Assembly: GCA_900457075.1 (NCBI GenBank)
Contig: UGYN01000002.1
Coordinates: forward strand, 3,596,001 to 3,660,000
DNA: 64,000 nucleotides
Direction: 5' to 3'
From: Serratia quinivorans
GTDB taxonomy: Bacteria > Pseudomonadota > Gammaproteobacteria > Enterobacterales > Enterobacteriaceae
A program made the position numbers and the translations under genes. Shown here piece by piece: positions 50,086-62,013 of the stretch. Within the stretch, counting starts at the first letter, position 1, and the number at the start of each line of letters is the position of its first letter. Under the pieces are notes generated by a model, which made no database searches, was not told the DNA's origin, and worked only from the letters and a program-made list of their open reading frames with translations.

Positions 50086-50103
50086 TGTCGGCTTTTGGCG
50101 ACA
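50086..50103 (+). promoter_or_regulatory. GlrR binding site 3 of glmY
   Basis: TGTC-GGCTTTTGGC-GACA fits TGTC-N10-GACA, 63 bases after site 2 and about 110 bases before the sigma-54 promoter. Confidence 0.85.
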
Positions 50104-50208
50104 GGGTGGCGTTTTTTTCTTCGCCGGATACGCGGTTAATTTGTGTATTTTGACAGTGAATAAATATTTTATTAATAAATATCAATGAATTAAAAATAAC
50201 TTGAAAAG

Positions 50209-50226
50209 TTGGCACGCTAAGTGCAT
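50209..50226 (+). promoter_or_regulatory. Sigma-54 promoter of glmY
   Basis: TTGGCACGCTAAGTGCATT has the -24 GG (50211) and -12 GC (50223) spaced as required. The start predicted about 12 bases on is 50237, the 5' end of GlmY. Confidence 0.88.
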
Positions 50227-50236
50227 TATTCTGCCC

Positions 50237-50420
50237 AGTTGCTCATTCAACTATTTATGACGGCCCCGTATTTAGACGGAATTGTTGCCTCATAAGCCTC
50301 CGAATGATGCCAAAGAAATGGTGCCTATCGTCCAACCAAACCGATAACAGACGCGCAAGCGCTTTATCAAGCATCGGGCGACACGTGGAGTGAGGCACCG
50401 CCTGTATCCAACTGTGATGA
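50237..50420 (+). ncRNA. glmY: Small regulatory RNA GlmY
   Basis: This RNA decoy titrates RapZ away from its homologue GlmZ and so raises GlmS, the glucosamine 6-phosphate synthase. The 5' stem AGTTGCTCATTCAACT, the block GCCTCATAAGCCTCCGAATG, GGTGCCTATCGTCCA and GAGTGAGGCACC reproduce the GlmY/GlmZ family. The locus between purL and glrK, the sigma-54 promoter and the GlrR sites identify it as GlmY. The primary 3' end is not clear because no T run follows at the expected distance; the end given is approximate. Confidence 0.88.
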
Positions 50421-50680
50421 GTGTTCATCAATCCCGGATACGTACGGATGCTATTCGTCCTGTTCGATGCCAGCCATGTGCTACATCACCCTGGGGACGA
50501 GATTCAAGGGCATCCACACATTCTTGCGATGGGGCAGCTCTGCCCCAGCGTCAAATCTTCAAAGTCCTGTTTACCCCTCTTTCATTAGCGACAGATCCAA
50601 ACGCAAACTTCTGCCCAAGGCCCACTTGCCGTTATTTTCCTGACGCTGCGCTGAACGCCGGGCTTTCCTCTCATCGGCGA
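50421..50680. other. Unassigned stretch between glmY and the IS element
   Basis: It contains the strong inverted repeat TGGGGCAG-CT-CTGCCCCA at about 50533-50550, without a T run. A short frame at 50390-50689 has no ribosome binding site and overlaps glmY. Part may be the glmY 3' region; the rest is unexplained. Confidence 0.4.
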
Positions 50681-50710
50681 CTCGGTTAGCAAAAAAAACC
50701 GAGGGCTTTT
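50681..50710 (+). terminator. Weak terminator or IS left-end hairpin
   Basis: CTCGGTT (50681-50687) pairs with AACCGAG (50697-50703) across an A-rich loop, followed by GGCTTTT. It could end the glmY transcript or be the left-end hairpin of the IS element. Confidence 0.4.
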
Positions 50711-50715
50711 AAAGA

Positions 50716-50835
50716 TTAGCCAGGTGTTGACTGGCTTTGAACATAGGCTCTGAGCATTTCAATCGTTGCATCGCCAGTGCTACAGACAAAATACAATCTT
50801 GACCACAGAAGCCCTGTTTTGCTTTGGATCCGCAA
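50716..50835 (-). pseudogene. Remnant of IS200-type transposase tnpA (C-terminus)
   Basis: The minus strand encodes LLWSRLYFVCSTGDATIEM followed by LRAYVQSQSTPG and a TAA at 50718-50716, the typical end of Y1 transposases (GHLWSRSYFV...). Upstream, the frame soon meets a stop and no further TnpA sequence is found, so about 40 codons remain and the catalytic HUH and Tyr parts are gone. Confidence 0.7.
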
Positions 50836-50951
50836 ATGTGTATTTTATTGGTGTAGTCAACGCGACGATACCGATTTCAGTTTATTCACCATCACATGAC
50901 ATATGCACTTAACCTGTTAAAATGAAATAATTATATTAATGAGCGTTGACG

Positions 50952-52121
50952 ATGTTAAGAGCCACAAAAGTACGCATCTATCCGACACCGGAACAGGCCG
51001 CATTCATTAATGCCCAGTTTGGCGCGGTTCGATTTGCGTATAACAAAGCTCTGCATATCAAAAAACAGGCGTACAAACGGCACGGTGTTAACTTAAGCCC
51101 CCGCAAAGACCTGAAGCCTCTGCTGGCCGTGGCGAAAAAATCCCGCAAGTACCTATGGCTTAAAGAATATGATTCAATCGCCTTACAGCAGGCTGTCATT
51201 AATCTTGATGCGGCCTTTGCCCATTTTTTTAATCCGAAGCTGAAAGCGCGCTTTCCTGTTTTTAAGAGAAAACACGGCAGACAGTCTAGCTATCATTGTG
51301 TCGGTGTTAAGGTGCTCGACGGCGCAATCAAAATCCCGAAAATCCCGCCGATTGCAGCACGTTTGCATCGTGAAACCGCAGGCACGCTGAAAAGTATGAC
51401 GTTGAGTCGTTCCGCCACAGGGAAATTTTATGCGTCGATACTCTGTGATGATGGTACGAAAGTACCAGCGAAGCTAACCCGAATATCCTGTGTTACCGGG
51501 CTGGATATGGGGCTGACGCATTACGTTATCAAATCGGACGGCAAAAAGATCACCAATCCACGCTACCTTATCAATGGCAGTCTCAATCTGCGCAGAAAGC
51601 AGAAAGCGTTATCCCGTAAGCAAAAGGGGAGCGCCAATCGGCGAAAATCCCGGGTGCAGCTTGCGGCGGTGCACGAACGAGTCGCCTCTGCCCGTGCAGA
51701 TTTCCAACATAAATTATCTCGCGCAATGGTTGACGAAAACCAAGCGATCATTGTCGAGACGCTGAAAACGGCGAATATGATGAAAAATCGCAGGCTGGCA
51801 CGCGCCATTGGGGACGCAGGCTGGAATGGATTCATTACAAAGCTGGAATATAAGGCAGCAGAGAAAGGTGTACATCTGGTCAAACTGGATCCATGGTTTG
51901 CCAGTTCGAAAACCTGTCATTGCTGCGGTCACAAAATGTCGGAGATGCCGTTACATAAGCGTATTTGGCAATGTCCTGAGTGTGGAATAGAACATGATCG
52001 TGATGTAAATGCGGCAATCAATATCCAGCGCCAGGGGATAATGGAATTACAGGCGGCGGGGCTCGTCGTTTCTGCCCATGGAGGCCAGCGTAAATCCGTC
52101 GTACAGACGGTAGCGGCCTGA
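50952..52121 (+). CDS. tnpB: TnpB, RNA-guided nuclease of an IS200/IS605 element
   Basis: This 389-residue protein is of the family ancestral to Cas12. The N-terminal TnpB/OrfB domain (MLRATKVRIYPTPEQAAFIN) is followed by a RuvC core with all acidic residues: D185 in GLDMGL, E269 in IIVETLKTANM and D349/D351 in HDRDVNAAINI. A zinc ribbon has C322, C325, C341 and C344. It is intact and probably able to cleave DNA guided by the RNA from its 3' end. ATG 50952 is chosen; an upstream in-frame TTG at 50946 is less likely. Confidence 0.9.
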   Translation: MLRATKVRIYPTPEQAAFINAQFGAVRFAYNKALHIKKQAYKRHGVNLSPRKDLKPLLAVAKKSRKYLWLKEYDSIALQQAVINLDAAFAHFFNPKLKARFPVFKRKHGRQSSYHCVGVKVLDGAIKIPKIPPIAARLHRETAGTLKSMTLSRSATGKFYASILCDDGTKVPAKLTRISCVTGLDMGLTHYVIKSDGKKITNPRYLINGSLNLRRKQKALSRKQKGSANRRKSRVQLAAVHERVASARADFQHKLSRAMVDENQAIIVETLKTANMMKNRRLARAIGDAGWNGFITKLEYKAAEKGVHLVKLDPWFASSKTCHCCGHKMSEMPLHKRIWQCPECGIEHDRDVNAAINIQRQGIMELQAAGLVVSAHGGQRKSVVQTVAA

Positions 52122-52180
52122 GAAGTGGGAAGCCTTGCCGTTTACGGCGAGGAGCAGTCACCATCAAAGCAACTAGAGAC
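52000..52180 (+). ncRNA. Predicted omega (reRNA) guide RNA of TnpB
   Basis: In this family the guide RNA covers the last part of tnpB and the right end, and its guide is the flanking DNA. The hairpin at 52133-52152 and the following GGAGCAGTCAC mark the right end near 52161, so the guide would be the first bases of the glrK leader (starting CATCAAAG or CCATCAAAG). Limits are inferred from the family, not from data. Confidence 0.4.
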
Positions 52181-52186
52181 AGTGAG

Positions 52187-53623
52187 ATGATTTCATTGAA
52201 AAGATGGCGTTTATTTCCCCGATCGCTGCGCCAACTGGTGCTGATGGCGTTCCTGCTGGTGCTGCTGCCACTGCTGGTGCTGGCCTATCAGGCTTACCAG
52301 AGCCTGGATCACCTCAGCGCGCAGGCGGCAGACATCAACCGCACCACGCTGGTGGATGCGCGACGCAGTGAGGCAATGACCAGCGTGGCGCTGGAAATGG
52401 AACGCAGTTACCGCCAGTATTGCGTACTGGTCGATCCCACTCTGGCGCGGTTGTACCAAAACCAGCGCAAACAGTATTCACAGATGCTCGATGCCCACGC
52501 GCCGATCCTGCCGGATGAACGCTATTATCAAACCTTGCGCGATCTGCTGACCCAGCTTGCGGCGATTAAATGCCAAAGCAGCGGCCCGGACGCACAGGCT
52601 TCGACGTTGCTGGAGTCATTCTCGCGTTCCAATGCCGAAATGGTGCAGGCCACGCGCGCCGTGGTGTTCTCTCGCGGCCAGCAGTTACAGCAGGCGATTG
52701 CCGAGCGCGGTCAGTTCTTCGGCTGGCAGGCATTGATGCTGTTTCTGGTCAGCGTAATGCTGGTGGTGTTATTCACCCGGATGATTATCGGCCCGGTAAA
52801 AGCGGTAGAGCGAATGATCAACCGCCTGGGGGAAGGTCGGGCGTTGGGCAGTACCGACTCTTTCAAAGGACCGCGTGAACTGCGTTCTCTGGCTCAGCGC
52901 ATTATTTGGCTGAGTGAACGTCTGGCGTGGCTGGAGTCGCAGCGCCATGAGTTCCTGCGCCATATCTCGCATGAGCTGAAGACGCCGTTGGCCAGCATGC
53001 GTGAGGGCACCGAATTGCTGGCGGACGAAGTGGCCGGTCCGCTGACCTCCGATCAGAAAGAGGTGGTAACCATTCTCGACGGCAGCAGCCGTCACCTGCA
53101 GCAACTGATTGAACAACTGCTGGATTACAACCGCAAACTGGCCGATGGCCCGGCAGAGCATGAGAATGTCGAGCTGAAAGAGATGGTCGAAATGGTGGTG
53201 GCGGCACACAGTTTGCCGGCCCGGGCAAAATTGATCCGCACCGAGATCCAATTGGATGCGGAAATATGCTGGGCAGAGCCTACGCTATTAATGCGCGTGC
53301 TGGATAATCTCTACTCCAATGCGGTGCACTACGGCAAGGAATCCGGTAACATTTGGATCCGCAGCCGTCAGGTTGGGCAACGGGTGCAGATTGATGTCGC
53401 CAACAGCGGCACGCCGATCCCCGAAGCCGAGAGAACCATGATTTTTGAGCCTTTTTTCCAGGGTAGTCACCAGCGAAAAGGGGCGGTAAAAGGAAGCGGT
53501 CTGGGGCTGAGCATTGCGCAGGATTGTATCCGCCGCATGCGTGGCGAACTGCAGTTGGTTGAAGTCGCCGGCACCGACGTCTGCTTCCGTATTGAATTGC
53601 CATTAACCGCCGAGAATGAATAA
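52187..53623 (+). CDS. glrK: Sensor histidine kinase GlrK (QseE)
   Basis: This 478-residue inner membrane kinase has two membrane segments (LVLMAFLLVLLPLLVLAYQ; LMLFLVSVMLVVLFTRMIIG) around a periplasmic sensor domain. A HAMP linker follows, then the phospho-acceptor helix FLRHISHELKTPLASMREG and the ATPase domain with the N box DNLYSNAVHYG and G box GSGLGLSIAQD. It signals cell-envelope state to GlrR. The ATG is only 65 bases after tnpB, so the IS insertion has replaced the original upstream DNA. Confidence 0.95.
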   Translation: MISLKRWRLFPRSLRQLVLMAFLLVLLPLLVLAYQAYQSLDHLSAQAADINRTTLVDARRSEAMTSVALEMERSYRQYCVLVDPTLARLYQNQRKQYSQMLDAHAPILPDERYYQTLRDLLTQLAAIKCQSSGPDAQASTLLESFSRSNAEMVQATRAVVFSRGQQLQQAIAERGQFFGWQALMLFLVSVMLVVLFTRMIIGPVKAVERMINRLGEGRALGSTDSFKGPRELRSLAQRIIWLSERLAWLESQRHEFLRHISHELKTPLASMREGTELLADEVAGPLTSDQKEVVTILDGSSRHLQQLIEQLLDYNRKLADGPAEHENVELKEMVEMVVAAHSLPARAKLIRTEIQLDAEICWAEPTLLMRVLDNLYSNAVHYGKESGNIWIRSRQVGQRVQIDVANSGTPIPEAERTMIFEPFFQGSHQRKGAVKGSGLGLSIAQDCIRRMRGELQLVEVAGTDVCFRIELPLTAENE

Positions 53624-53625
53624 TA

Positions 53626-54494
53626 ATGTACACATGGTCTAAACGCCTTCGTCTCTCGCAGACCGAACGTTCACCGCGTGCCACACAGGGCACGCCGCTC
53701 GGCAAGCGTCGATTTTCCTTTTTAGGCAGCGTTCTTTTTATGCCGTTTCTGTTGGCGGGTTGCGTCGATCGTGCGGTTAGCGGTGGCCTGAATCAGCCGC
53801 AGCAGGAAGCGATCCCGGACACCAAAGTGGTGGATTATCGCATCGCAGCCTGCGACAGCCTGTGGCCGCTCGACGAAAAAGACGCGTTGAATAACTCACT
53901 TTACTGGCTGCGAGCCATGGACTGTGCCGATCGTATCGGTTCAACCCAGGCGCGTGCGCTGGCGAAAACCCTGCCTGGTAACAGCTGGGACGGTATTTTC
54001 AAGCAAAGTATCCTGTTGGCCAGTGCCGAGCCGACCTCTGGCGAACGTCGCCAGATGATCGACCGTCTGAACAGTTACCGCATGGAGTTCCCAAGCTCAC
54101 TGCGCCCGCTGTTGCAGCTGTGGCGTCAACAGCAGGTACTGCAGATCACCCTGTTTGATGAAAAGGCGCGCTATCAGCACCTGCAGGAAAGCTCCGACAG
54201 CCAGATAGATACGCTGCGTCAGAGCCAGATACGTTTACAGGCACAGTTGCAGGATACCTCGCGCAAGCTGGAAAACCTGACCGATATTGAACGCCAGCTC
54301 TCTTCGCGCAAGCAGATGCAGAGTGACATCCCGGACAACGGCGGCACGCAGCAAAAAACTGACGCCACGGGCAAGAAAGTTGCGCCGGCCAAGGCAGCAG
54401 AATCGGATGCTGAACCTGAGAAGGGTACCGCTTTACCGGTGGAGCCGGAAGATACCTACGCGCCGCCCCCCGCTAACAAGGAGTCTCACGCGCA

Positions 54495-54498
<4 letters not shown>
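53626..54498 (+). CDS. qseG: QseG, outer membrane lipoprotein of the GlrK system
   Basis: This 290-residue lipoprotein has a signal sequence ending in the lipobox LLAGC (Cys about residue 45), then a helical domain with a heptad-like stretch (YQHLQESSDSQIDTLRQSQI) and a disordered, Lys/Pro-rich tail. In E. coli QseG interacts with GlrK (QseE) and is needed for its activity. It lies two bases after glrK and overlaps glrR by four bases. Confidence 0.92.
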
Positions 54499-55832
<1,334 letters not shown>

Positions 55833-55961
55833 TGTTTTCCGCCGCAGCCTGCGCACGCAGGTTCTCAACAAACGCGGCGGAATGATTTACACTCCGTTCT
55901 CTTGTTTGTGGCGTGGCCCAACACAGAGCACCATGGAACGTATTAAGCGGGATCCTAAACA

Positions 55962-57933
<1,972 letters not shown>

Positions 57934-57939
57934 TTTATT

Positions 57940-58028
57940 GAGATACTCGGGCCTAGCGCACCGAGGGGCGCTCCGGCAGCTAAAGCTGCTACGACCCCTT
58001 CGGCACGCTCTCCCTAATAACAGGCTTT
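57940..58028. repeat. Dispersed 89-base intergenic repeat, copy 2
   Basis: It matches 41105-41193 with few differences and is in the same orientation. It begins seven bases after the glnB stop. The internal hairpins could act as a transcript 3' end. Confidence 0.85.
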
Positions 58029-58238
58029 ATCAGTCGGTTGGGGGCGTGGTTTAATACTGCGCCCTTGTTGTATCTGCCATCTGCTGTTCTGCTCCTGCCG
58101 ACTCCTCCTTCTTTTGCAGTCATTCCTGTTGTGAGCATTCTAAAAAAGCGAAAGCTGTCGCGTTTTTAATAGTTTTCCCGATCGCTTTGCGAACGACATC
58201 TACACTCAATCCAACTGTTTTGATTGAGGTTGTGACCT

Positions 58239-59162
58239 ATGATGACGCTACGCCAAATTCGCCACTTCATTGCCGTAGCGGAAACCGGATCGATCTCCGC
58301 CGCCGCCCAAGCGGTGTTCGTTTCCCAATCCTCGCTGACGCTGGCCATCCAGCAACTGGAGACCGACATTGGCGTGCGGCTGTTTGATCGCCACGCCAAG
58401 GGCATGAACCTGACGCATCAGGGCCATCAGTTTCTGCGCCAGTCTTACCTGATCCTCGCCACGGTGGATAACGCCAAGCGCAGCCTGCAACTGGGTACCG
58501 AAAGCCTGACCGGCAAGCTGACCATTGGCGTGACCAGCCTGGTGGCCGGGTACTTTTTGGTCGAACTGCTCAAGCGGTTTAAATCGGCCTATCCCAATGT
58601 CACCATTCAGATGATCGAAGACGAACGTCCTTATATTGAGCACCTGCTGGTGAGCGGGGAGATCGATATCGGCGTTCTGATACTGTCGAATATTGAGGAT
58701 CGTGATGCGCTACAGACCGAAGTGCTGATGCACTCGCCTTATCGTCTGTGGTTACCGCCGCTGCATCCGTTGCTGGATCATGAAAGTATCGGGTTGGCGG
58801 ATGTGGCGAAGCTGCCGCTGATCCAGCTGAATGCCGACGAAATGGACGTGCATGCGCGGCGTATCTGGGCGCGTGCCGGAGTGAAACCGGAGATCGCCAT
58901 GAAAACCGGTTCGACGGAAGCGGTGCGCAGCCTGGTAGCGGCGGGCATGGGTGTCTCAATCCTGCCGGACATGGCCTATCGCGCCTGGTCGCTGGAGGGC
59001 AACATGATTGAGGCCCGCAAGCTGGTGGATCTGCTGGAGCCGCTCGACATCGGCCTGGCCTGGCGACGCGGCAGTGCGCGGCCGGAGCTGGTCACGCCTT
59101 TCCTCACCATCGCCCGTGAGAATGGCAATATGCACGCTGCCGGACTGAAGCATTCGATTTAA
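58239..59162 (+). CDS. LysR-family transcriptional regulator
   Basis: This 307-residue regulator has an N-terminal winged helix (MMTLRQIRHFIAVAETGSIS ... QSSLTLAIQQLETDIGVRLF) and a C-terminal effector domain of the CysB type (GKLTIGVTSLVAGYFLVELL; VAAGMGVSILPDMAYRAWSLEG, in part). It is on the same strand as, and 115 bases ahead of, the aldehyde dehydrogenase and transporter genes. It probably controls them; the effector, perhaps putrescine or a derivative, is inference. Confidence 0.9.
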   Translation: MMTLRQIRHFIAVAETGSISAAAQAVFVSQSSLTLAIQQLETDIGVRLFDRHAKGMNLTHQGHQFLRQSYLILATVDNAKRSLQLGTESLTGKLTIGVTSLVAGYFLVELLKRFKSAYPNVTIQMIEDERPYIEHLLVSGEIDIGVLILSNIEDRDALQTEVLMHSPYRLWLPPLHPLLDHESIGLADVAKLPLIQLNADEMDVHARRIWARAGVKPEIAMKTGSTEAVRSLVAAGMGVSILPDMAYRAWSLEGNMIEARKLVDLLEPLDIGLAWRRGSARPELVTPFLTIARENGNMHAAGLKHSI

Positions 59163-59277
59163 TCGAACGCGGCGTTCAGTATTTAGAATTTGTTGGCTGC
59201 CTGATGCTCGCTTAGTCTGATTGAAACTAACTTATTCACATTTGGTTAACGTTTTGGTCACTTAGGGGCAATACACC

Positions 59278-60741
59278 ATGGCAGATGTGCACCTCCTTTC
59301 AGGTTTATCCTGTCAGCAATTCATTAACGGTCAGTCGGTCGAAGGCGAAGGCCAGCAGGAGTGCATCGTTAATCCGGCCAATGGCGAAACGCTGGTTTCC
59401 ATCACCGAAGCCTCATCGGCGCAGGTCGGCAGTGCGGTTAAGGCGGCGCAGCAGGCTTTCGGCCACTGGTCGCGCACCACACCGGCCTACCGTGCTTCCA
59501 TTCTGCTACGTATTGCCGATGCCATCGAACGGCAGGCCCCGCGCCTGGCCGGTCTGGAGGCGCTCAACTGCGGCAAACCACTGCATCAGGCGCTCAATGA
59601 CGATCTGCCGGCGGCCGTCGACGTGTTTCGTTTCTTTGCCGGTGCGGTGCGCACCCAGCAGGGGCAACTGGCCGGTGAATATATTGAAGGGCACACCTCG
59701 ATGATCCGCCGCGACCCCATTGGCGTGGTGGCCTCGATTGCGCCATGGAACTACCCGTTGATGATGGCGGCGTGGAAGATCGCGCCGGCGCTGGCGGCGG
59801 GCAACACCGTAGTATTCAAACCTTCCGAACATACCCCGCTGACCATTCTTGCGCTGGTGCCTGCACTGCAGGACATCCTGCCGCCGGGCGTGCTGAATAT
59901 CATCTATGGCGGTGGCGAAGGGGTCGGTAGCCATCTGGTCGGGCATCCGCAGGTGCGTTTGGTCTCGGTGACCGGCGATATTGTCACCGGGCAAAAAATT
60001 CTGCAGGCCGCGGCGAAAAGCGTTAAACGCACGCATCTCGAACTGGGCGGCAAGGCCCCGGTGATTGTCTGTGACGACGCCGATCTGGATGAAGTGGTCA
60101 ACAGCATCCGCACCTACGGCTACTACAACGCTGGGCAAGACTGCACCGCCGCCTGCCGCATCTACGCGCAGGCGGGGATCTATCCGAAGTTGGTGGAAGC
60201 GCTGGGCGAGGCGGTTGCCAGCCTGCGTTTTGCCCGCAAGCGCGATGAAGATAACGAAATCGGCCCGCTGATCAGCAGCCGCCAGCGCGATCGCGTGGCC
60301 AGCTTTGTCGAGCGAGCGCTCAGCCAGCCGCATATTGAATTGATTACCGGCGCCGCCGCGCACTCCGGTCCGGGTTTCTATTACCAACCCACGCTGCTGG
60401 CCGGCTGCCTGCAAAGCGACGAAATCGTCCAGCGCGAGGTATTCGGCCCGGTGGTGAGTGTCACCCGCTTCGAACATCTGGAGCAGGCGGTCAACTGGGC
60501 CAACGATTCCGAATACGGTCTGGCCTCGTCGGTCTGGACGCAGAATATCGATCGGGCGCTGCATATCGCCGCACATCTGCAATACGGCAGCACCTGGATC
60601 AACACCCATTTCACCCTGGCGAGTGAGATGCCACACGGCGGTCTGAAACGCTCCGGCTACGGCAAAGATCTTTCCAGTGATTCACTGCAGGACTACAGCG
60701 TAGTCAGGCATGTAATGGCGAAGTTTAAAGCCAGCTTCTAA
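59278..60741 (+). CDS. patD: Gamma-aminobutyraldehyde dehydrogenase
   Basis: This 487-residue NAD-dependent aldehyde dehydrogenase has the catalytic Glu in [11 protein letters not shown], the Cys in [15 protein letters not shown], and the Asn in [23 protein letters not shown] (in part). The sequence follows E. coli PatD (YdcW) closely, including [10 protein letters not shown] and SGYGKDLS near the end. It would oxidise 4-aminobutanal from putrescine to GABA. Its stop overlaps nothing, but the transporter genes follow on the same strand as in the E. coli ydcSTUV-patD cluster, only with patD first. Confidence 0.88.
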   Translation: MADVHLLSGLSCQQFINGQSVEGEGQQECIVNPANGETLVSITEASSAQVGSAVKAAQQAFGHWSRTTPAYRASILLRIADAIERQAPRLAGLEALNCGKPLHQALNDDLPAAVDVFRFFAGAVRTQQGQLAGEYIEGHTSMIRRDPIGVVASIAPWNYPLMMAAWKIAPALAAGNTVVFKPSEHTPLTILALVPALQDILPPGVLNIIYGGGEGVGSHLVGHPQVRLVSVTGDIVTGQKILQAAAKSVKRTHLELGGKAPVIVCDDADLDEVVNSIRTYGYYNAGQDCTAACRIYAQAGIYPKLVEALGEAVASLRFARKRDEDNEIGPLISSRQRDRVASFVERALSQPHIELITGAAAHSGPGFYYQPTLLAGCLQSDEIVQREVFGPVVSVTRFEHLEQAVNWANDSEYGLASSVWTQNIDRALHIAAHLQYGSTWINTHFTLASEMPHGGLKRSGYGKDLSSDSLQDYSVVRHVMAKFKASF

Positions 60742-60803
60742 TGAAAACTACAGCGGCAGCCGTTCCCTGCCGCACACAGATACGCAACACAGGGGTTATT
60801 ACG

Positions 60804-61958
60804 ATGGGAAAAACTACCGCAGTCACCACCACAGTTTCCGCACTCTGTTTCACCGTGCTTTGCGGCCTGGCCCAGGCGGCAGACTTGCCGCAGGCGCTGG
60901 GCAAGGGCGAAGGGCGACTGGATATCATTGCCTGGCCGGGCTATATCGAACGTGGCCAGTCCGATAAAAACTATGACTGGGTCAGCCAGTTTGAAAAGCA
61001 AACCAGCTGCGCGGTGAATGTGAAAACCGCCGCCACCTCCGATGAAATGGTCAGCCTGATGGCCAAGGGCGGCTATGACCTGGTCACCGCTTCCGGCGAC
61101 GCCTCGCTGCGATTGATCTTCGGTAAACGGGTGCAGCCAATCAACACTGCGCTGATCCCCAACTGGAAAAACATCGACCCGCGTTTGCTGAACGGTGCCT
61201 GGTACACCGTTGACGGCAAAACCTACGGCACGCCTTATCAGTGGGGGCCAAACCTGCTGATGTACAACACCAAAACCTTCCCAACGCCGCCAGACAGCTG
61301 GGCGGTAGTGTTCCAGCAGCAGAACCTGCCGGACGGCAAGACCAATCAGGGCCGGGTGCAGGCCTATGACGGGCCGATTTACATCGCCGATGCGGCGCTG
61401 TTCCTGAAGGCCACGCAACCGCAGCTTGGCATCAGCGATCCGTACCAACTGAACGAAGAGCAGTATCAGGCCGCCTTGAAGCTGTTGCGCACCCAGCATG
61501 CTTTGATCCACCGCTACTGGCATGACACCTCGGTGCAGATGAGCGATTTCAAAAACGAAGGCGTGGTGGCCTCCAGCGCCTGGCCCTATCAGGCCAATGC
61601 TCTGAAAGGAGAAGGCCAGCCGATTGGCACCGTGTTCCCGAAAGAGGGGGTTACCGGTTGGGCGGACACCACCATGCTGCACAGTGATGCCAAGCATCCG
61701 AACTGTGCTTACCTGTGGATGAACTGGTCGCTGGAGCCGAAAGTGCAGGGCGATGTTGCCGCCTGGTTTGGTTCGGTACCGGCATCACCGGCGGGCTGCA
61801 AGGCCAGCACGCTACTGGGCGACAAAGGTTGTGAAACCAACGGCTTCAACCAGTTCGACAAGATTGCCTTCTGGAAAACTCCGCAGGCGCAGGGCGGCAA
61901 GTTCGTGCCGTACAGCCGCTGGACTCAGGACTATATCGCCATCATGGGCGGTCGGTAA
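60804..61958 (+). CDS. Putrescine-type ABC transporter substrate-binding protein (YdcS-like)
   Basis: This 384-residue periplasmic protein has a signal peptide (MGKTTAVTTTVSALCFTVLC ... QAADLPQ). The mature part is a PotD/YdcS-type polyamine binder (GRLDIIAWPGYIERG; PYQWGPNLLMYNTKTFPTPPDSWAVVF, in part; WLNWSLEP-like MNWSLEPKVQGDVAAWFG). ATG 60804 is the start of the signal peptide; the frame opens at 60741, overlapping patD by one base. It delivers substrate to the permease encoded at 63044. Confidence 0.88.
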   Translation: MGKTTAVTTTVSALCFTVLCGLAQAADLPQALGKGEGRLDIIAWPGYIERGQSDKNYDWVSQFEKQTSCAVNVKTAATSDEMVSLMAKGGYDLVTASGDASLRLIFGKRVQPINTALIPNWKNIDPRLLNGAWYTVDGKTYGTPYQWGPNLLMYNTKTFPTPPDSWAVVFQQQNLPDGKTNQGRVQAYDGPIYIADAALFLKATQPQLGISDPYQLNEEQYQAALKLLRTQHALIHRYWHDTSVQMSDFKNEGVVASSAWPYQANALKGEGQPIGTVFPKEGVTGWADTTMLHSDAKHPNCAYLWMNWSLEPKVQGDVAAWFGSVPASPAGCKASTLLGDKGCETNGFNQFDKIAFWKTPQAQGGKFVPYSRWTQDYIAIMGGR

Positions 61959-62013
61959 CCCGCGGAGGGCGTAGCCTGCTACGCCCGATTAATGCCTTTC
62001 AGGAGCGCAGATC

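Larger units (their letters stand above)
50700..52165 (+). mobile_element. IS200/IS605-family element with tnpB and decayed tnpA
   Basis: It has the divergent layout of IS605: the tail of tnpA reads to the left end and an intact tnpB reads to the right. The right end holds the hairpin CCTTGCCG-TTTA-CGGCGAGG (52133-52152). It sits between glmY and glrK, neighbours in other enterobacteria. Exact ends are uncertain; with tnpA broken it cannot transpose alone. Confidence 0.75.

Noticed and set aside
50390..50689. Plus-strand frame of 99 codons after glmY
   Set aside because: Begins inside the glmY RNA, has no ribosome binding site and shows no domain.
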